A stretch of DNA of 64,000 nucleotides from Tillandsia leiboldiana. Taxonomy: Eukaryota > Streptophyta > Magnoliopsida > Poales > Bromeliaceae. Where the stretch lies: positions 47,836,745 to 47,900,744 of the forward strand of contig CM055066.1 in assembly GCA_029204045.2 (NCBI GenBank), given 5' to 3'. The notes beneath the pieces were generated by a model. It was not told the DNA's origin. It did no database searches and saw nothing but the letters and a program-made list of their open reading frames with translations. Of the stretch, positions 1 through 11,709 are shown piece by piece (the stretch's first letter is position 1; each line of letters opens with the position of its first letter). The translations under genes were made by a program, and so were the position numbers.

Positions 1-354
1 AGATTGATAGCCCTGAGTTGTCATCTGGTATTTTGTCGGCCCCAGTCATCAGGAGCCAGCCCGTGATCCGTCTTATCGCGACCGTCTACCTTCTGGTGGA
101 GTCGTTGTTCCTTTTCCTCCTATATACAGGTGGGTTATCTTCGGTCCGCGTTTTATCAGGTCGGCCCTATTGGGTGCCGTGGTAGGACGGACCCCTGTTC
201 TTGGTGTAGCCCTGAACCTATGATTTAGCCTTACTATATGCTTTCATTCCAGCATTCAGTCATTTCAGCTATATTGCCTGATTATACATATGAGCCTTTC
301 GTTATACTCTATTCTTCACTGCATGTTTAGAATAGGAGTTCTAGTACCTGGCAT

Positions 355-538
355 GATTTGCATCAGTATCGATATCCCGATGGGGATTTCCTCGGCTTCT
401 CGCCGACTGTCCAGTCCACCGACTGTGGATTGAGGTTCAGCATTATGATTTGCATCAGTATCGATATCCTAGTGGGGATTTCCCTCGGCTTCTCGCCGAC
501 TGTCCGGTCTATTGACCGTGGATTGAGTTCCAGCATTA
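355..538 (+). repeat. 92-bp tandem duplication in LTR B1
   Basis: Two adjacent copies starting at 355 and 447 share GATTTGCATCAGTATCGATA and the phrase CTTCTCGCCGACTGTCC, with a few substitutions. Other B LTRs in the window have one copy, so this duplication is private to this LTR or its subfamily. Confidence 0.85.
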
Positions 539-1538
539 TGATTGCTACTGAGTTGTACCTGCTCTTACTACTTGCTTGAATATCAGCACAAAATCCTTGC
601 ATCTGCATAGCCTTGATCCCACAGATGAGCTTTTATCATGCCCTTATATTCCAGCAGTTGCTTGTTTATCATATTGAGATATATCATGCTTTATATTCCA
701 GCAGTTGCTTGTTTATCATGTGGAGTTATATCATGATTCCTTCAGCAGTTGTTATGCATTTCCTGGACACATGCCATGCTTGATTGGTCACTAGCATAGT
801 CTATACCTGTCTCTATTCTTCACTGCATGATTAGAATAGGAGATACTATTTCAGTATGTGGCATGTTATACTAGTATCCCAGTGGGGATTTTCCTCGGCT
901 TCTTGCCGTCTATTTGGTCAGTGGACCATGGTTTGAGCATCAGCATTATGATCGCCGTCGAGCCAAGCTTTCAGTCGCGCACACCAGCGGATTAGCTACC
1001 CGTGTGGGTGTTCTTTACCGGTAGAGAGGTCTGATCGACCCGTGAGCCTTTGAGGTTATGATAGCTTGATTTGGGTGTCCAAAAGTGGTTGTTGCCTGAG
1101 GCCCCAATGACCAAAAGTGGTAGTTGCCTGAGGTCCATATGCTCCATGGCAAATTTAGCCTGAGGCCCTTGTGGCCAAAAGTGGCAGTGATTGGGTATAT
1201 TTGTGATGATTACTTTTGATGCATTATCCTTGCTTATCATTTACTGCGTGTCAGATTATCAGTGATAGCATGATTGTTTCCTGCTTATCAGTACAGTATA
1301 TTTATTCCTGCTTGTCAGTTATAGCATGATCATTCATTCTTACTTGTAGTCTTATCAGGGATAGCATGATCAGCTCTATATATGATTACACTGCTCAGTT
1401 GATTAATCCATGATCGATAATACTCTGCTGAGATTATATACCTGTTTTCTATCTTCAGTATATCCTACTTTTGCTATCCGCTTATTATAGTACCCAGTTG
1501 GTACGGCTTGCTATTTTCCGGCCCGTCGTGCCCACTGG

Positions 1539-1556
1539 GATACACTCCGGTGTGTC
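1539..1556 (+). other. Conserved LTR hairpin (family B, copy B1)
   Basis: GATACAC, loop TCCG, then GTGTGTC: seven pairs including one G-T. It sits directly before CTCACACCC and a pyrimidine-rich tract ending in CAGG. The same position is hairpin-forming in the other B LTRs (8572-8590, 26520-26536, 50567-50584). Family A has a different hairpin there. Confidence 0.6.
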
Positions 1557-1933
1557 TCACACCCTCGGGTGACTGTTTTTCAGGTCAAGCGGGTGCTGGG
1601 ATGTCGGGACGAGTTGGTGAGGTTCCGAGTTAGCAATCGACCCTGGACAGCCGTTTATGGATTAGCAAGTTGTCAAAATTGTAAATAATTGTTTAAATGT
1701 TGTAACATCGTTTAGTAGTACGTAGTTTAGACTACTCTGATGTTGTTGTGAAAGCTAGCCGTGCATATATAGAAAAGGCTCAATTTCATAGGGGATTGGG
1801 ACTCTTCTATATATGTGGCGGTCTGTCATTGCCCTGGCTTGATTTTCAAACTCTGATTTTAAAAAAAAAAAAAAAAAAATTTAGACCCACTTTTGAATCT
1901 CGGGGCGTGACAGGGATACACAGGCAATTATCC

Positions 1934-2326
1934 CTAATTTAAATATACATTAAAATAAAAAGTTTTAATATTTTTCTTTTTTATAATTTATTATTTTTAA
2001 TTCTCTTTTCTTATAATCAAAATTTAATTTTTAAATCTAAATTTAAATTACTATTTAAGTTGCGGTTCGTAAATTAGAGCACGCACTCGGCCGAATTTCT
2101 CCGTAACACCCGAAAGCCTCCAAATGTAGAGAGACTCTACTTTTCTTCCCTTCAATAAAGTTGTGCACCGAGTGTACGCTTTTATTTACGAACCGCAGCT
2201 TAAATAGCAATTTAAATTTAGATTTAAATTTAAAATTTTAACTGTAAGAGAAGAAAACCGATAATTATGAATTATAAAAAAAAATCAAAATTTATTTTTT
2301 TAATATAAATTTAAATTGTTGAAGGC
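1934..2326. mobile_element. Fold-back element with arms of about 150 bp
   Basis: Two imperfect inverted arms, roughly 1936-2092 and 2165-2325, flank a spacer of about 70 bp. The best-matched inner arm is CTATTTAAGTTGCGGTTCGT on the left against ACGAACCGCAGCTTAAATAG on the right. Outside this the match continues through AATTTAAATCTAAATTTAAA-type sequence and a TTATAATT run. It is a long hairpin with no coding capacity, consistent with a fold-back MITE. Target duplications cannot be identified because both flanks are AT-rich. Confidence 0.65.
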
Positions 2327-3095
2327 TACACCCGGTGCACCGAACTTTTCCGAATAAAAATTTAGATTAAAAAAAAAAATTAGAATTGTACCTTTTAAAT
2401 TTAAAATTGAGAAAATATATGTAAGTTTCAAATTAGAATTGAACTCATTAAAATTTCTAATCTTAAATTTGAAATTCAAATTTCGATTTTACAATAAAGA
2501 AAATAATATTTTAAATTTATATTTAAATTTAAAAATTTAAAAAATATAAATTTAATTTTAAATTTAAAAATTGTACCTTTTAAATTTAAGATTAAGAAAA
2601 TATATGTAAGTTTCAAATTAGAATTTAACTCATTAAAATTTCTAATCTTAAATTTGAAATTCAAAATTCGATTTTACAATAAAAAAAATAATATTTTAAA
2701 TTTATATTTAAATTTATATTTCTAATCTTAATTTTAAAATTTTAAATTAAAATTTCTAACCTTAAATTTTTTCATATTTAAACTTTAAATTTACATTTTT
2801 GTGTTTTTAAATTTCAAAATTTAAAGTTAAAGTTTATCATTTTGAAAAACAGCGTGCTTTTAAATTTCAATTTTACAATAAATAAATATTTTTAAAAATT
2901 TATATTTTAATTTTAATTTTTAAAATTTAAATTTCTAATCTTAAATTTGAAATTCTAAAATTCTAAAATTTTAATTAGATATTTTATTTTAAAACAATTA
3001 AATTTGCGCTTACATTTGAAATGAGATTTCAAATTTAATATTTAAGCTGTAAATGTACATTTTTGGAAAATAATATTTAAAATTTATATTTAAAT

Positions 3096-3381
3096 TTAGC
3101 AGCAAAGTGGCTTTCTAGCCAGCTGTAGATTTTATAAAGCTTCAGTTTTTTAGCACATAATATTTTTTTCAATTTTCTTTATTATGCAAAAGATTATTTA
3201 GTTGGAAGTAATTCTTTACCATTTCAGATATGTTCAATTGCGTAATAGATTTTTTTGGATCATTATCGATAATTACAATAAATTCAAAAATAATAAAAAA
3301 AATAAGAAAAAATATTATATGTGCTAAAAAACAGAAGCTTCATAAAATCTATGGCCAGATAGAAAGCCACTTTACTGCTAA
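3096..3381. mobile_element. MITE-like element with 64-bp terminal inverted repeats
   Basis: Left repeat 3096-3159 begins TTAGCAGCAAAGTGGCTTTC. Right repeat 3318-3381 ends GAAAGCCACTTTACTGCTAA. They match as inverted repeats across about 64 bp, including AAGCTTC and TAGCACATA. The interior is AT-rich and non-coding. The length of 286 bp and long arms fit a non-autonomous DNA transposon. I could not see a convincing target duplication, so the superfamily is left open. Confidence 0.75.
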
Positions 3382-5110
3382 TGGTGATTCAAATAATTTT
3401 TATATTTAAATTTAAAAATTTAAAATTAAAATTTCTAATCTTAATTTTAAATTTTAAAATTAAAATTTCTAATCTTAATTTTTTTCATATTTAAACTTTA
3501 AATTTACATTTTTGTTTTTTTTTATTTCAAAATTTAAAGTCAAAGTTTAATATTTTGGAAAACAATGTGCTTTTAAATTTAAATTTTACAATAAAATAAA
3601 TATCTTTTAAAATTTATATTTAAATTTTAATTTTAAAATTAAAATTTCAAATCTTAAATTTGAAATTCTAAAATTTTAAAATTTTAATTAGATATTATAT
3701 TTTAAAACAATTAAATTTGTGCTTACATTTGAAATGAGATTTAAGATTTAATATTTAAACTTTAACTGTACATTTCTTGAAAATAATATTTAAAATTTAT
3801 ATTTAAATTTTTAATTTTAACTCATTAAAATTTCTAATCTTAAATTTGAAATTCAAATTTTTATTTTACAATAAAAAATAATATTTTAAATTTATATTTA
3901 AATTTAAAGAAAATATATGTAGGTTTCAAATTAGAAATTTTAATTTTTAAAATTAAAATTTCTAATCTTAAATTTGAAATTTTATAATTTTAAAATTTAA
4001 ATTAGATATTATATTTTAAAATAATTAAATTTGTGCTTACATTTGAAATGAGATTTAAGATTTAATATTTAAACTTTAAATGTACATTTTTGGAAAATAA
4101 TATTTAAAATTTACATTTAAATTTTAAATTTTAACTCATTAAAATTTCTAATCTTAAATTTGAAATTCAAATTACGATTTTACAATAAAAAAAATAATAC
4201 CTTAAATTTATATTTATATTTAAAGAAAATATATGTAGGTTTCAAATTAGAATTTAACTCATTAAAATTTCTAACCTTAAATTTAAAATTCAAATTTTGA
4301 TTTTACAATAAAAAAAAATTATATTTATATTTAAATTTAAAAATTTAAAATTAAAATTTCTAATCTTAATTTTATATTTAAAAATTAAAATTTCTAATCT
4401 TAAATTTGAACTTAAATTTGAAATGAGATTTAAGATTTCATATTTAAACTTTAAATTTACATTTTTGTGTTTTTTAATTTCAAAATATAGTGTGAAAGTT
4501 TAACATATTTAAACAGGAGACATCATCTGAATATTTATTATTTATATTTAAATTTCAAATTTCCAATACAATAAATAGTTTTTAAAATGTATATTTTAAT
4601 TTTAATTCTTAAAATTAAAATTTCTAATCTTAAATTTGAAATTCTAAAATTTTAAATTTAAAGTTAAAGTTTAACATTTTGGAAAATAGTGTGCTTTTAA
4701 ATTTCAATTTTACAATAAAAAAAATATTTTTTAAATTTTATATTTTAATTTTAATTTTTAAAATTGAAATTTCTAATCTTAAATTTGAATTTCTAAATAT
4801 TTAAAATTTTAATTAGATATTATATTTTAAAACAATTAAATTTGCACTTACATTTGAAATGAGATTTAAGATTTAATATTTAAACTTTAAATTTACACTT
4901 TTGGAAAATAATGTGTTCTTAAAATTCAAAATTTAAATTTAAAGTATAAAATTTAAAATTTGAGATTTATGATGTAGTATTTAAATTTAAATTTAAAATT
5001 TTACAGAACAGTATCTTCTTAAATTTTAAAATTTACAGTTGAATTTAAATTTGACATTAAAAATTTAAAATTTAAAATTTTGGTATTTATAAATTTGAAA
5101 TGAGATTTAA

Positions 5111-5450
5111 TGTCACGCCCCGAGTTTCGAAAAGCAAGTTAAACCTCCACCACGCCTGCCACCACCACCACGTCTAGGAGGACGAGCCATAACTGTAACA
5201 ATTAATAAGGTCAGGATAATCTCAAAGTAATATACTTGAGTTCCTAACCCAAAATAAAATACCCTGCTGTCACGTGTCGATCGTGTTGGTTCGACCGTGA
5301 CATCCTTGGGGGCCACTTTTGGAGGACATTTGGTAGGCATTTGGGTTGACAGAGTTACGGGAGTGCGAAGTTGGGACAATCCGTCAGGGTTGAGCCGTGG
5401 GCGAACCAACGGAGGCAATTCCCTAGCAATGGCCCATGCCATGACTAGGA
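5111..5450 (-). pseudogene. Retroelement remnant: gag start fused to an LTR terminus
   Basis: On the minus strand a leader ends in TTGTTACAGTT, then an ATG opens MARPPRRGGGGRRGGG, which resembles the basic N-terminus of a Tekay-type gag. After only about ten more codons the sequence becomes CGAAACTCGGGGCGTGACA, the LTR terminus. The normal gag body, pol and most of the 3' LTR are missing, so this is a deletion derivative. The open frame continues upstream (to 5442) through a proline-rich stretch of unknown origin. On the left it inserts into the AT-rich array after TTTAA. The right junction with LTR B2 is approximate. Confidence 0.5.
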
Positions 5451-8400
5451 AAATGGTGCCGCATGCGGGGTTTCAAAACGTATCCCTCGGCGTGGAGGTT
5501 AAAGGGAAGAGATATCCAAGAGTTGGGATTCCTCCAGACTGCTTCGAGGATCTCTAGCAACCTCAAAGGAGTCCTTCTATGGAGCGCCACCGCCTGCACT
5601 GGCCGCGGTTGGCCGGAAGGGCATCCCTCCTTTCTTTCTTCTTCCTCGGATCCGACGAGGTAGGTCTTTGAAGCTTCCTTCCAGAGCACTCAGAGGTCTC
5701 CTCCAACTCCCAGAAACAGAGCCTAGGGGATCCGGTGGTGTGCCGTGGCTTCGCGGCGCGGGGAAGAGTATTCCGGCTTCTACCATCTTCTCCAACTCCG
5801 GTGAAGGTGAGGTTTCTTCTCCTTTTGGTTGTTGGACCCTATACCCCTAGCAGTAGGATCTGTAGACCCTAGAAAGTTGCCCCAGCCCGACCTTGTGGCC
5901 GGGAAAGCCCCGGTTTGCCGGCGGTGAAGTTGCATCGCCGGAAACCTAGATGGGCTCCGCCTTGGGCAACCGCCGCTCTCGGCGCTTTTGGCCGGGAAAC
6001 AAGACGATGGCCACGTTCCTCTGGCCCTGTTCTTTCTCTCCACAAAATTGGAGGAGGTTCGGTGCACTGTAGTGGTCGCAGTCGCGTGCCCTAGTTTCGG
6101 GTTTGTGAGGGCCTGGCCGAGCTTGCTGCTCCGGCGCCGGCGCCACCTCTCATCGCCGGCCATACCCTCAGTTGCCTTCACAAGGTCGAAACAGCCCCAT
6201 GCATGCACCTGCATGCAACCCATGCTGGCCTGTTGTGAATCCACCATTAATGGTGCTTGCTCCGGCCGAGCTTGCGCCGCCGCCGTTGCTGCCCTTTTTG
6301 CTGCCGGCCACCGCACCCGCAAGCTTCCTTGCATCATGTAGAAGCATTCTGGACCCTTTCATGAACTGGGAAGCTTCTGTGTAAGAATCCGCCATTAGAG
6401 CACCGAGCTTGGTGACTTGAGGTCGGGCTCTGGCCACCCGCCGCTTCACGACGCCCGAGTTGGTGCTGGTTGCACCCTGGGCACTCCATTCAAGCTTCTC
6501 CAACTAGTTCTTCCCTTAATGGCTGTCCTGAGTGAGTGGGTTGTGTGTTGCTCCAAACTGCACTCAAAGTGTTTGGGAAAATGCCCGAGAGAGCCCAAAT
6601 TGATTCGGGCTAGCTGTTGATCGTCCAGCAAGTGAGCACTCGACTCCTACAAGCCTCCTGAGCTTGATGCTCACTTCAGTTGCAAGTTTTACTGTGTGGA
6701 TCAATGTGTGGAGCCAAGCTAAGCCATTCGAGAGCAAGGGGCTTGGATCTGTTGATCCAACATGAGCAAGACTGCACTAGAGTGAGCCCTAAAGTCCCTA
6801 TAATATGCTGAGCATGATGCTCAACTTACTTTAATGTTTGCACAAGCAAAATAAAAGATATAGCAATTAAGGGTTTTTGAGGGTCTAGTTGGTCTCGAGG
6901 CTGTTCTAGCAACTTTGCGGCTTCGCGACAGTGAGCCTCTAGCTAATTTGAGGTCCCTGAACATGATGCTCACCTTAGATTAGCAAATGGTTGAGTGAAA
7001 ATTTAAAAATTGCAAGGTGGCTTATGTTACCTAAGTACATGTTGGCCCGAAGTTTTACTCGGGTTTCGCGCTGCTACCAAATGGTGAGCACGGTGTCCAG
7101 CAAGTCGAGGGCCACCTGCTGGTGGTGTCGGTTCGTTAAAATAGCATTCAGAAATGAAATGCAAGTGAAAAAGTTGTTAATTTGCATTCTTTTATGCAAT
7201 TTTGTGAAACCCTAGGGGCCTAGTTGCAATTGTGACCACTTGGGCTGCTTTGGACAGCGTACACTTGATCTCTAAACCCTTCGTTGGAGATCCCGAAACT
7301 TCAGCGAAGTTTTTCGTTTAGCATGTCTGCACTCAGTGAGTCAGTGGTTGGGTATGAGTGAGTATTTTCTGACCTGTGATTATGATTCAGGTCCCAGCAG
7401 TCAGCCGCCAGCTTATGAGCCTTCCAGCGGTCACCGCGACCGTCTACCTTGAGGTGGGTTTATCTTCGGTCCGGGCTTTATCAGGTTGGCCTTATGGGGT
7501 GCCGTGGTAGGTCGGACCCCTATTTTTGTGTAGCCCTGAACCTATGCTTGAGCCTTTCTATTTACTCTCATTTCAGCATTCATTGTGTATAGTTATGTAG
7601 CATCGATCTTGCAGTTCAGTTCCCGATATGATTTCATGTTCAGCATTTAGTATATCTATATATACAGCTTGACATATGCCATGTTTGTTTGGTCATCAGC
7701 CTAGTTATAGTAGCATTTCCTGTTCTACGTTGCATGATAGAATAGGAGTACAGTCCTGCTATTCAGTTTCAGTTACAGCTCAGATATTCAGCTCCTGTTG
7801 CTCAGATTCATTTATTCAGCATCCGTGATTATTACAGCTTTCAGCATCCCGACAGGGATTATCTGGCTCATTGCCTATTGTTCAGTTTTTTTGACTGCGA
7901 ACTTGAGCATCAGCCTTATGATCGCCATAGCACTAGCTGCTCATTTCACGTACGCCGTGGGATTGATCCTCCACAACGCGTTCTTTACCGGTGAAGTGGT
8001 CGATAGTGGCGACCTGTGAGCCCCAGGCTGCACATAGTGGACGAGAGTGGCGACACGTGTGCCCCTGAGTGCACCGATGGTGCCGGGTTATATGTCAGCC
8101 AAACGTGCCAGCTTTGGCATTGGTCTAGGTCCTCGTGACTGATGACGGCACTGATTGGGTACTTACAGTTATTATTATTCAGCATTTTCAGTTTACAGCA
8201 TTGTCATATACCAGTTCTGTTTGTAGCATGATCAGTTCAGTATATCAGATTTGCCAGTTTCAGCATGATCAATTACAGTCATGAGTACCCTGCTTCCCTT
8301 CCGTGATTATCAGCATTCCCTGTTTACAGCATTGATATTATTGATTATCATACTAGCTCTGCTCTACAGCATAATTAGCTCTTGCTTGTCTGATTTGCCA

Positions 8401-9031
8401 GTTACAGCATGATTAGCTTGATATATAAGCACCCCTATTTCCATTTCAGCATGCTTAGATTTTATATCTGCATCTTACCTTTCAGCTTCAGTATTTCTTG
8501 CTTTTGCTATCCGCTTATTATTGTATCCGGTAGGTACGACTTGCTATTTCTCGACCCGTCGTGCCCACTGGGATACATGTAGAGTGTATCTCACACCCCC
8601 TGGGTGACCATTTTTCAAGTCAGTCGGGTGCTGGAGATTGGGAGGATCCAGTGAGCTGCCGCGCTAGAGTTGTCCCCTGCTATTGGCCGCAGTGGCCCAG
8701 TGCTAGTATTTGCAGTTACCGTATCATGATCTTAGATTGTCTCTGTATTTTTGAGTTGGAGTATTTATGGATTATGTCATGAGTAGTTGTGGATGTATTA
8801 GTTGTAGAGCTTTATGTTTTTGATTTAGCTGTTGATTATGTTGCTCTCTGATGGTATCACTGCACTTGCCTAGCCGAGCATGTATAGGGGAGACTCTGTC
8901 CGTGTGGACAGAGAATTTCCTATGCATGTGGTGGTCTGTTCACGTCCTAAGTTTGAAGTTTGAACTCTGATTTAAAAAAAAAAGAAAAAGAAAAAGAAGT
9001 CTACCGCCGTTTTGAAACTCGGGGCGTGACA
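5451..9031 (+). mobile_element. LTR of family B, 5'-truncated (copy B2)
   Basis: It matches the solo LTR at 46777-50978 from within its transcribed part to the terminus GAAACTCGGGGCGTGACA at 9031. The upstream promoter portion is missing. Shared marks are a CCGG-rich stretch with TTCTTCTTCCTCGG near 5640, ACCAAATGGTGAGCACGG near 7078, CTTCGGTCCGGGCTTTATCA near 7462 and TTCTTTACCGGTGAAGTGG near 7981. A membrane-protein-like ORF at 7798-8019 lies in this LTR and is not kept in other copies. The bases after the terminus are ACCCA; the matching left duplication is lost. Confidence 0.75.
8572..8590 (+). other. Conserved LTR hairpin (family B, copy B2)
   Basis: GATACAT, loop GTAGA, GTGTATC, directly before TCACACCCC. 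The outer six pairs are Watson-Crick and the last is T-G. It occupies the same place as the hairpins at 1539-1556 and 50567-50584, although stem bases differ. Confidence 0.6.
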
Positions 9032-9946
9032 ACCCACCTGTGTGCAGACGAACTATCAACTCCAACAGAATGCTCGATGACTGTGCCAACCTAAATCATA
9101 TGTTTTGATCAGGGAACAACTCAGACATACCCAAACCACAGACTCACTATTCTTACTTAAACCTGGATATTTTCCAGATTGACGCTAAATTTACCAAAAT
9201 ATCCCTCCCAAAAATTCATTTTAAATTTCCGGGAGATACGGGCATCAACCCTATGCCGCTGGCTCAACCAGATTCTACTGGGACACATCAGACAGCAAGG
9301 CGTAATCGCCGCAATTCCTCGAATTGCGTGATTAACACCGGGATGCCGTTAAACCGACGATTTTGCCGATTTACGGACCGATAATCAATTTCTGCTCAAC
9401 GAGAGCCGTTGGATCCGTAACGAAAAGTTTTGAGATCATGGACACACAGTCCAAGATAGCATGTGAGGTAACATTTGCATTTAGACCCCTAGGGTTACAT
9501 AAAATTGCACAAATACGTGTATTTTAAGGCCTTTTTCGCCGTATTTATTATCGGATCATTATTTTAACGAACCGACACCACCAATAGGTGGCCCACGACT
9601 TGCTGAACACCGTGCTCACCATTTGGCAACAGCACGGATCCCGAGGAAAACTTCGGGTCATGTTCTTCTTTGCTAACATAACCTACTATGCTATTTTCCA
9701 ATTTTTACTCGACCAAACCCATTTTTAAGGTGAGCATCATATTCAGTGGCCTCACATTAGTCTATGGCTCACTGTCGCGAAGTTGCATAATGTCCAGATC
9801 AGCCCCAAGTCCAAACCAACCTACATAAGGCTCAAACTTGCCCAATCTTCAAAACTGCTTGTGCCAACACCAAACTAACTTGAGCATCTTGCTCAGGACA
9901 TCCCAGAGACTCAAAGGCTTGCTATTGTGCAACCCCAGAAGCTGCT
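9032..9946 (-). mobile_element. LTR of family B, internal fragment (copy B2')
   Basis: The reverse complement matches the 6700-7440 part of copy B2. For example, GACTTGCTGAACACCGTGCTCACC at about 9596 is the inverse of GGTGAGCACGGTGTCCAGCA near 7085. It starts next to the terminus of B2, at the point where other copies read CAGGTGGGT-TATCTTCGG. This suggests B2 inserted here into an older B LTR in opposite orientation. The left remainder of that older LTR is not found. Confidence 0.65.
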
Positions 9947-10740
9947 TGTCACGCCCCGGGGGTTTTTCGGTTAAGTGGAAAACGTGAAAAATTAAATTTT
10001 TTTTCTTTACAGTGTCCCCCAGTGCGCGCCAGACCCGCCACACGTGCAAATTCCTCGACCCCGAGGGCGGAGTCTCCTTTGCACGTGCACGACGGTTCCA
10101 ACTTAGATAGGCATACCAACCTGCATGTAATCTCGTTCACACTTTAACCACAATCATTGCACACAACAGTAAGAGGGAGTACTATAACTACTTAACACGG
10201 TCGTCGTTATTTAAAAAGAATAAATCCATGGGTTTTCAAATCGGTGCCCACACGATACTCGTTGTTTTAAAAGCCGTTTTCGCAAACATTTTTCCTGGTT
10301 TGAAAATAGGCCGAACAACTACAGAGTATGCAAGCAACCAGGGTCACCACAGTGGTTTGAACATCCACATAAGCACAGCCGAACCCACTCACACAGCACG
10401 AAAAAACTAAGGAGATATACATGAATAAAACCTAGCAACGTCACTCATAGAAATGCCAAAACAATGACACATCCTTGTAATCCGTCCTCACATCCGTCCC
10501 GTGCCCGCGCCCGACTAAATCTGTCACAGAGTGGGGAGTCAGTGACACTACCAGGATGCAACATGAACCAGAGTAAACAAAATATGCGATAACTGGGAAA
10601 CCAAAAATAATGCAAACCGAGCCACCAGCGTGTAGTGACCCTGACCCCCGTGTAGCTTCTCCCATGACCCGTGATGTAGAACACCTATTGATGGTGTGTG
10701 GGACCCGCAATGCGTCAAATGGATGCGTTGGACGGACTCT
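9947..10740 (-). mobile_element. LTR fragment of a third type (C)
   Basis: It begins TGTCACGCCCCGGGGG, the inverted terminus typical of these LTRs, but the following sequence (TTTTTCGGTTAAGTGGAAAA) matches neither family A nor B. The five bases before it are CTGCT. The right part (10440-10680) contains GTGTAGCTTCTCCCATGACC and ends close to a plus-strand primer site. LTR and interior are therefore in conflicting orientations and the join is a rearrangement. No coding sequence is supported. Confidence 0.45.
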
Positions 10741-10757
10741 GTGAGGCTTCGGGATAT

Positions 10758-10770
10758 TGGTATCAGAGCC
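10758..10770 (+). other. Primer-binding site (initiator Met tRNA)
   Basis: TGGTATCAGAGCC is complementary to the 3' end of plant initiator tRNA-Met. It is followed by CTAGGATGTAGGTCATTGAG, the same leader as in the A elements. It marks the start of an internal region leading into the gag fragment at 11047. Confidence 0.85.
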
Positions 10771-11046
10771 TAGGATGTAGGTCATTGAGGACTTAGGAAC
10801 CCTAGGCTTGTGGTTGGACCCTAGGATGACTCACGTGAGAGCCGTGATTTTTAGCGAGAGTCCTGATTGGGTTCTAAACTCACCCAAGGGATGGGATGAG
10901 TGATCGACATGTCTTCTTTCGGTGGCGACTATGTTGGCTGCAGACAACATAATACTACAGGAAAGGGGACGTGCCTTTGACTTTCGCTAGATTGGGTCGA
11001 GTGTTGTTTTGGGTTCTGATTGCTCTTCTTCTTCCTCAGGTGAGCG

Positions 11047-11709
11047 ATGCCTCCGCGACGCAGGATGCTGACGCGTTCGCAGCCTTCGTCCTCAGAGCCC
11101 GAGCAGGAGGAGCCGGGCCAGGGACAGCAGAGTGAGGTGCAGGAGCTTCGTGCCCAGATGGCACAGATGTTAGAGGCTGTACGGCGCCAGGAGGAGGCCA
11201 TGGGTCGCATGATTCTCATGATGGAGCAGAGGGCGCAGCCAGATGTAGCACCCCCAGAGAGTTCACCTGTACCTTCTTTGCCAGTTGTGGCACCCCCTGT
11301 TGTTCAGACAGCACCGACAATTCCTGTTGAGCCGGTTTCCAGCAGACCACCGTCTGGGTCGACGGGACCTTTGACCCCTGCAGAGCAGCGAGAGGTGGTT
11401 GATTTGTTGATGAGATTCCGTCAGTTTGACCCACCACATTTTTCGAGACTGAGTTCGGAGCCGTGGGAGGCTGAGTCATGGATCACGGCTATGGAGCGAC
11501 ATTTTGAGAGCTTGTTCATTGAGGAGCGGTTTCGGGTCCTTTTGGCGACAAACTTTTTGGAGCGCAACACCGAGGGCTTGGTGGAGGCGTGTGCGACCTG
11601 CTGGTCCGCCTGGGACGCAGCTTCTTACTTAGGCAGAGTTCCGCAGTCTAATCAGGGACGGACTCACACATTCCCCAAACCACAGACTCACACTATACAG
11701 ATAGTTTAA
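11047..11709 (+). pseudogene. gag: Ty3/Gypsy (Tekay-type) gag, 3'-truncated
   Basis: A 220-codon open frame encoding the N-terminal part of a retrotransposon capsid polyprotein. Residues 1-7 are MPPRRRM. About residues 25-60 are a glutamine/glutamate-rich probable coiled coil containing QELRAQMAQML, followed by a proline-rich linker. From about residue 117 the capsid domain appears: FRQFDPPHF, then EPWEAESWITAMERHFESLF. The usual downstream capsid, zinc knuckle and all of pol are missing. From about 11640 the frame runs into an inverted LTR (B3), so its last 20 or so codons are not gag. It is the least decayed gag in the window: the A elements align to its first half but carry stops. The ATG at 11047 is chosen because it matches the family start and follows the leader with a CTCAG acceptor-like site. 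It is probably not functional. Confidence 0.8.

Larger units (their letters stand above)
1..1912 (+). mobile_element. LTR of family B, 3' portion (copy B1)
   Basis: The downstream part of a long LTR, cut by the window start and ending in CGGGGCGTGACA. It is recognised by phrases shared with the copies ending at 9031 and 50978: GGTTATCTTCGGTCC, TTCTTTACCGGT, TGCCCACTGGGAT and CTCACACCC, then a short A-rich run and the terminus. It contains short internal repeats, including CCAAAAGTGG at 1079, 1111 and 1173. There is no coding capacity; small reading frames here are broken by indels between copies. The base run after the terminus is GGGAT, but its matching target duplication lies outside the window. 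Confidence 0.85.
1913..5110. repeat. AT-rich degenerate repeat array
   Basis: About 3.2 kb made almost entirely of A/T words. The phrase TCTAATCTTAAATTTGAAATT recurs about a dozen times at irregular spacing. A longer phrase with TTTGAAATGAGATTTAAGA recurs near 3016, 3729, 4045 and 4853. The LTR terminus at 5111 cuts into one of these units after GAGATTTAA. This looks like a diverged satellite or minisatellite-like array that hosts two inverted-repeat elements. No gene is visible; the one ORF (2476-2664, minus) is low-complexity. Confidence 0.75.

Noticed and set aside
7798..8019. Hydrophobic 73-residue ORF resembling a membrane protein
   Set aside because: It lies in LTR B2, and the same LTR segment is not open in copies B1 and B6.
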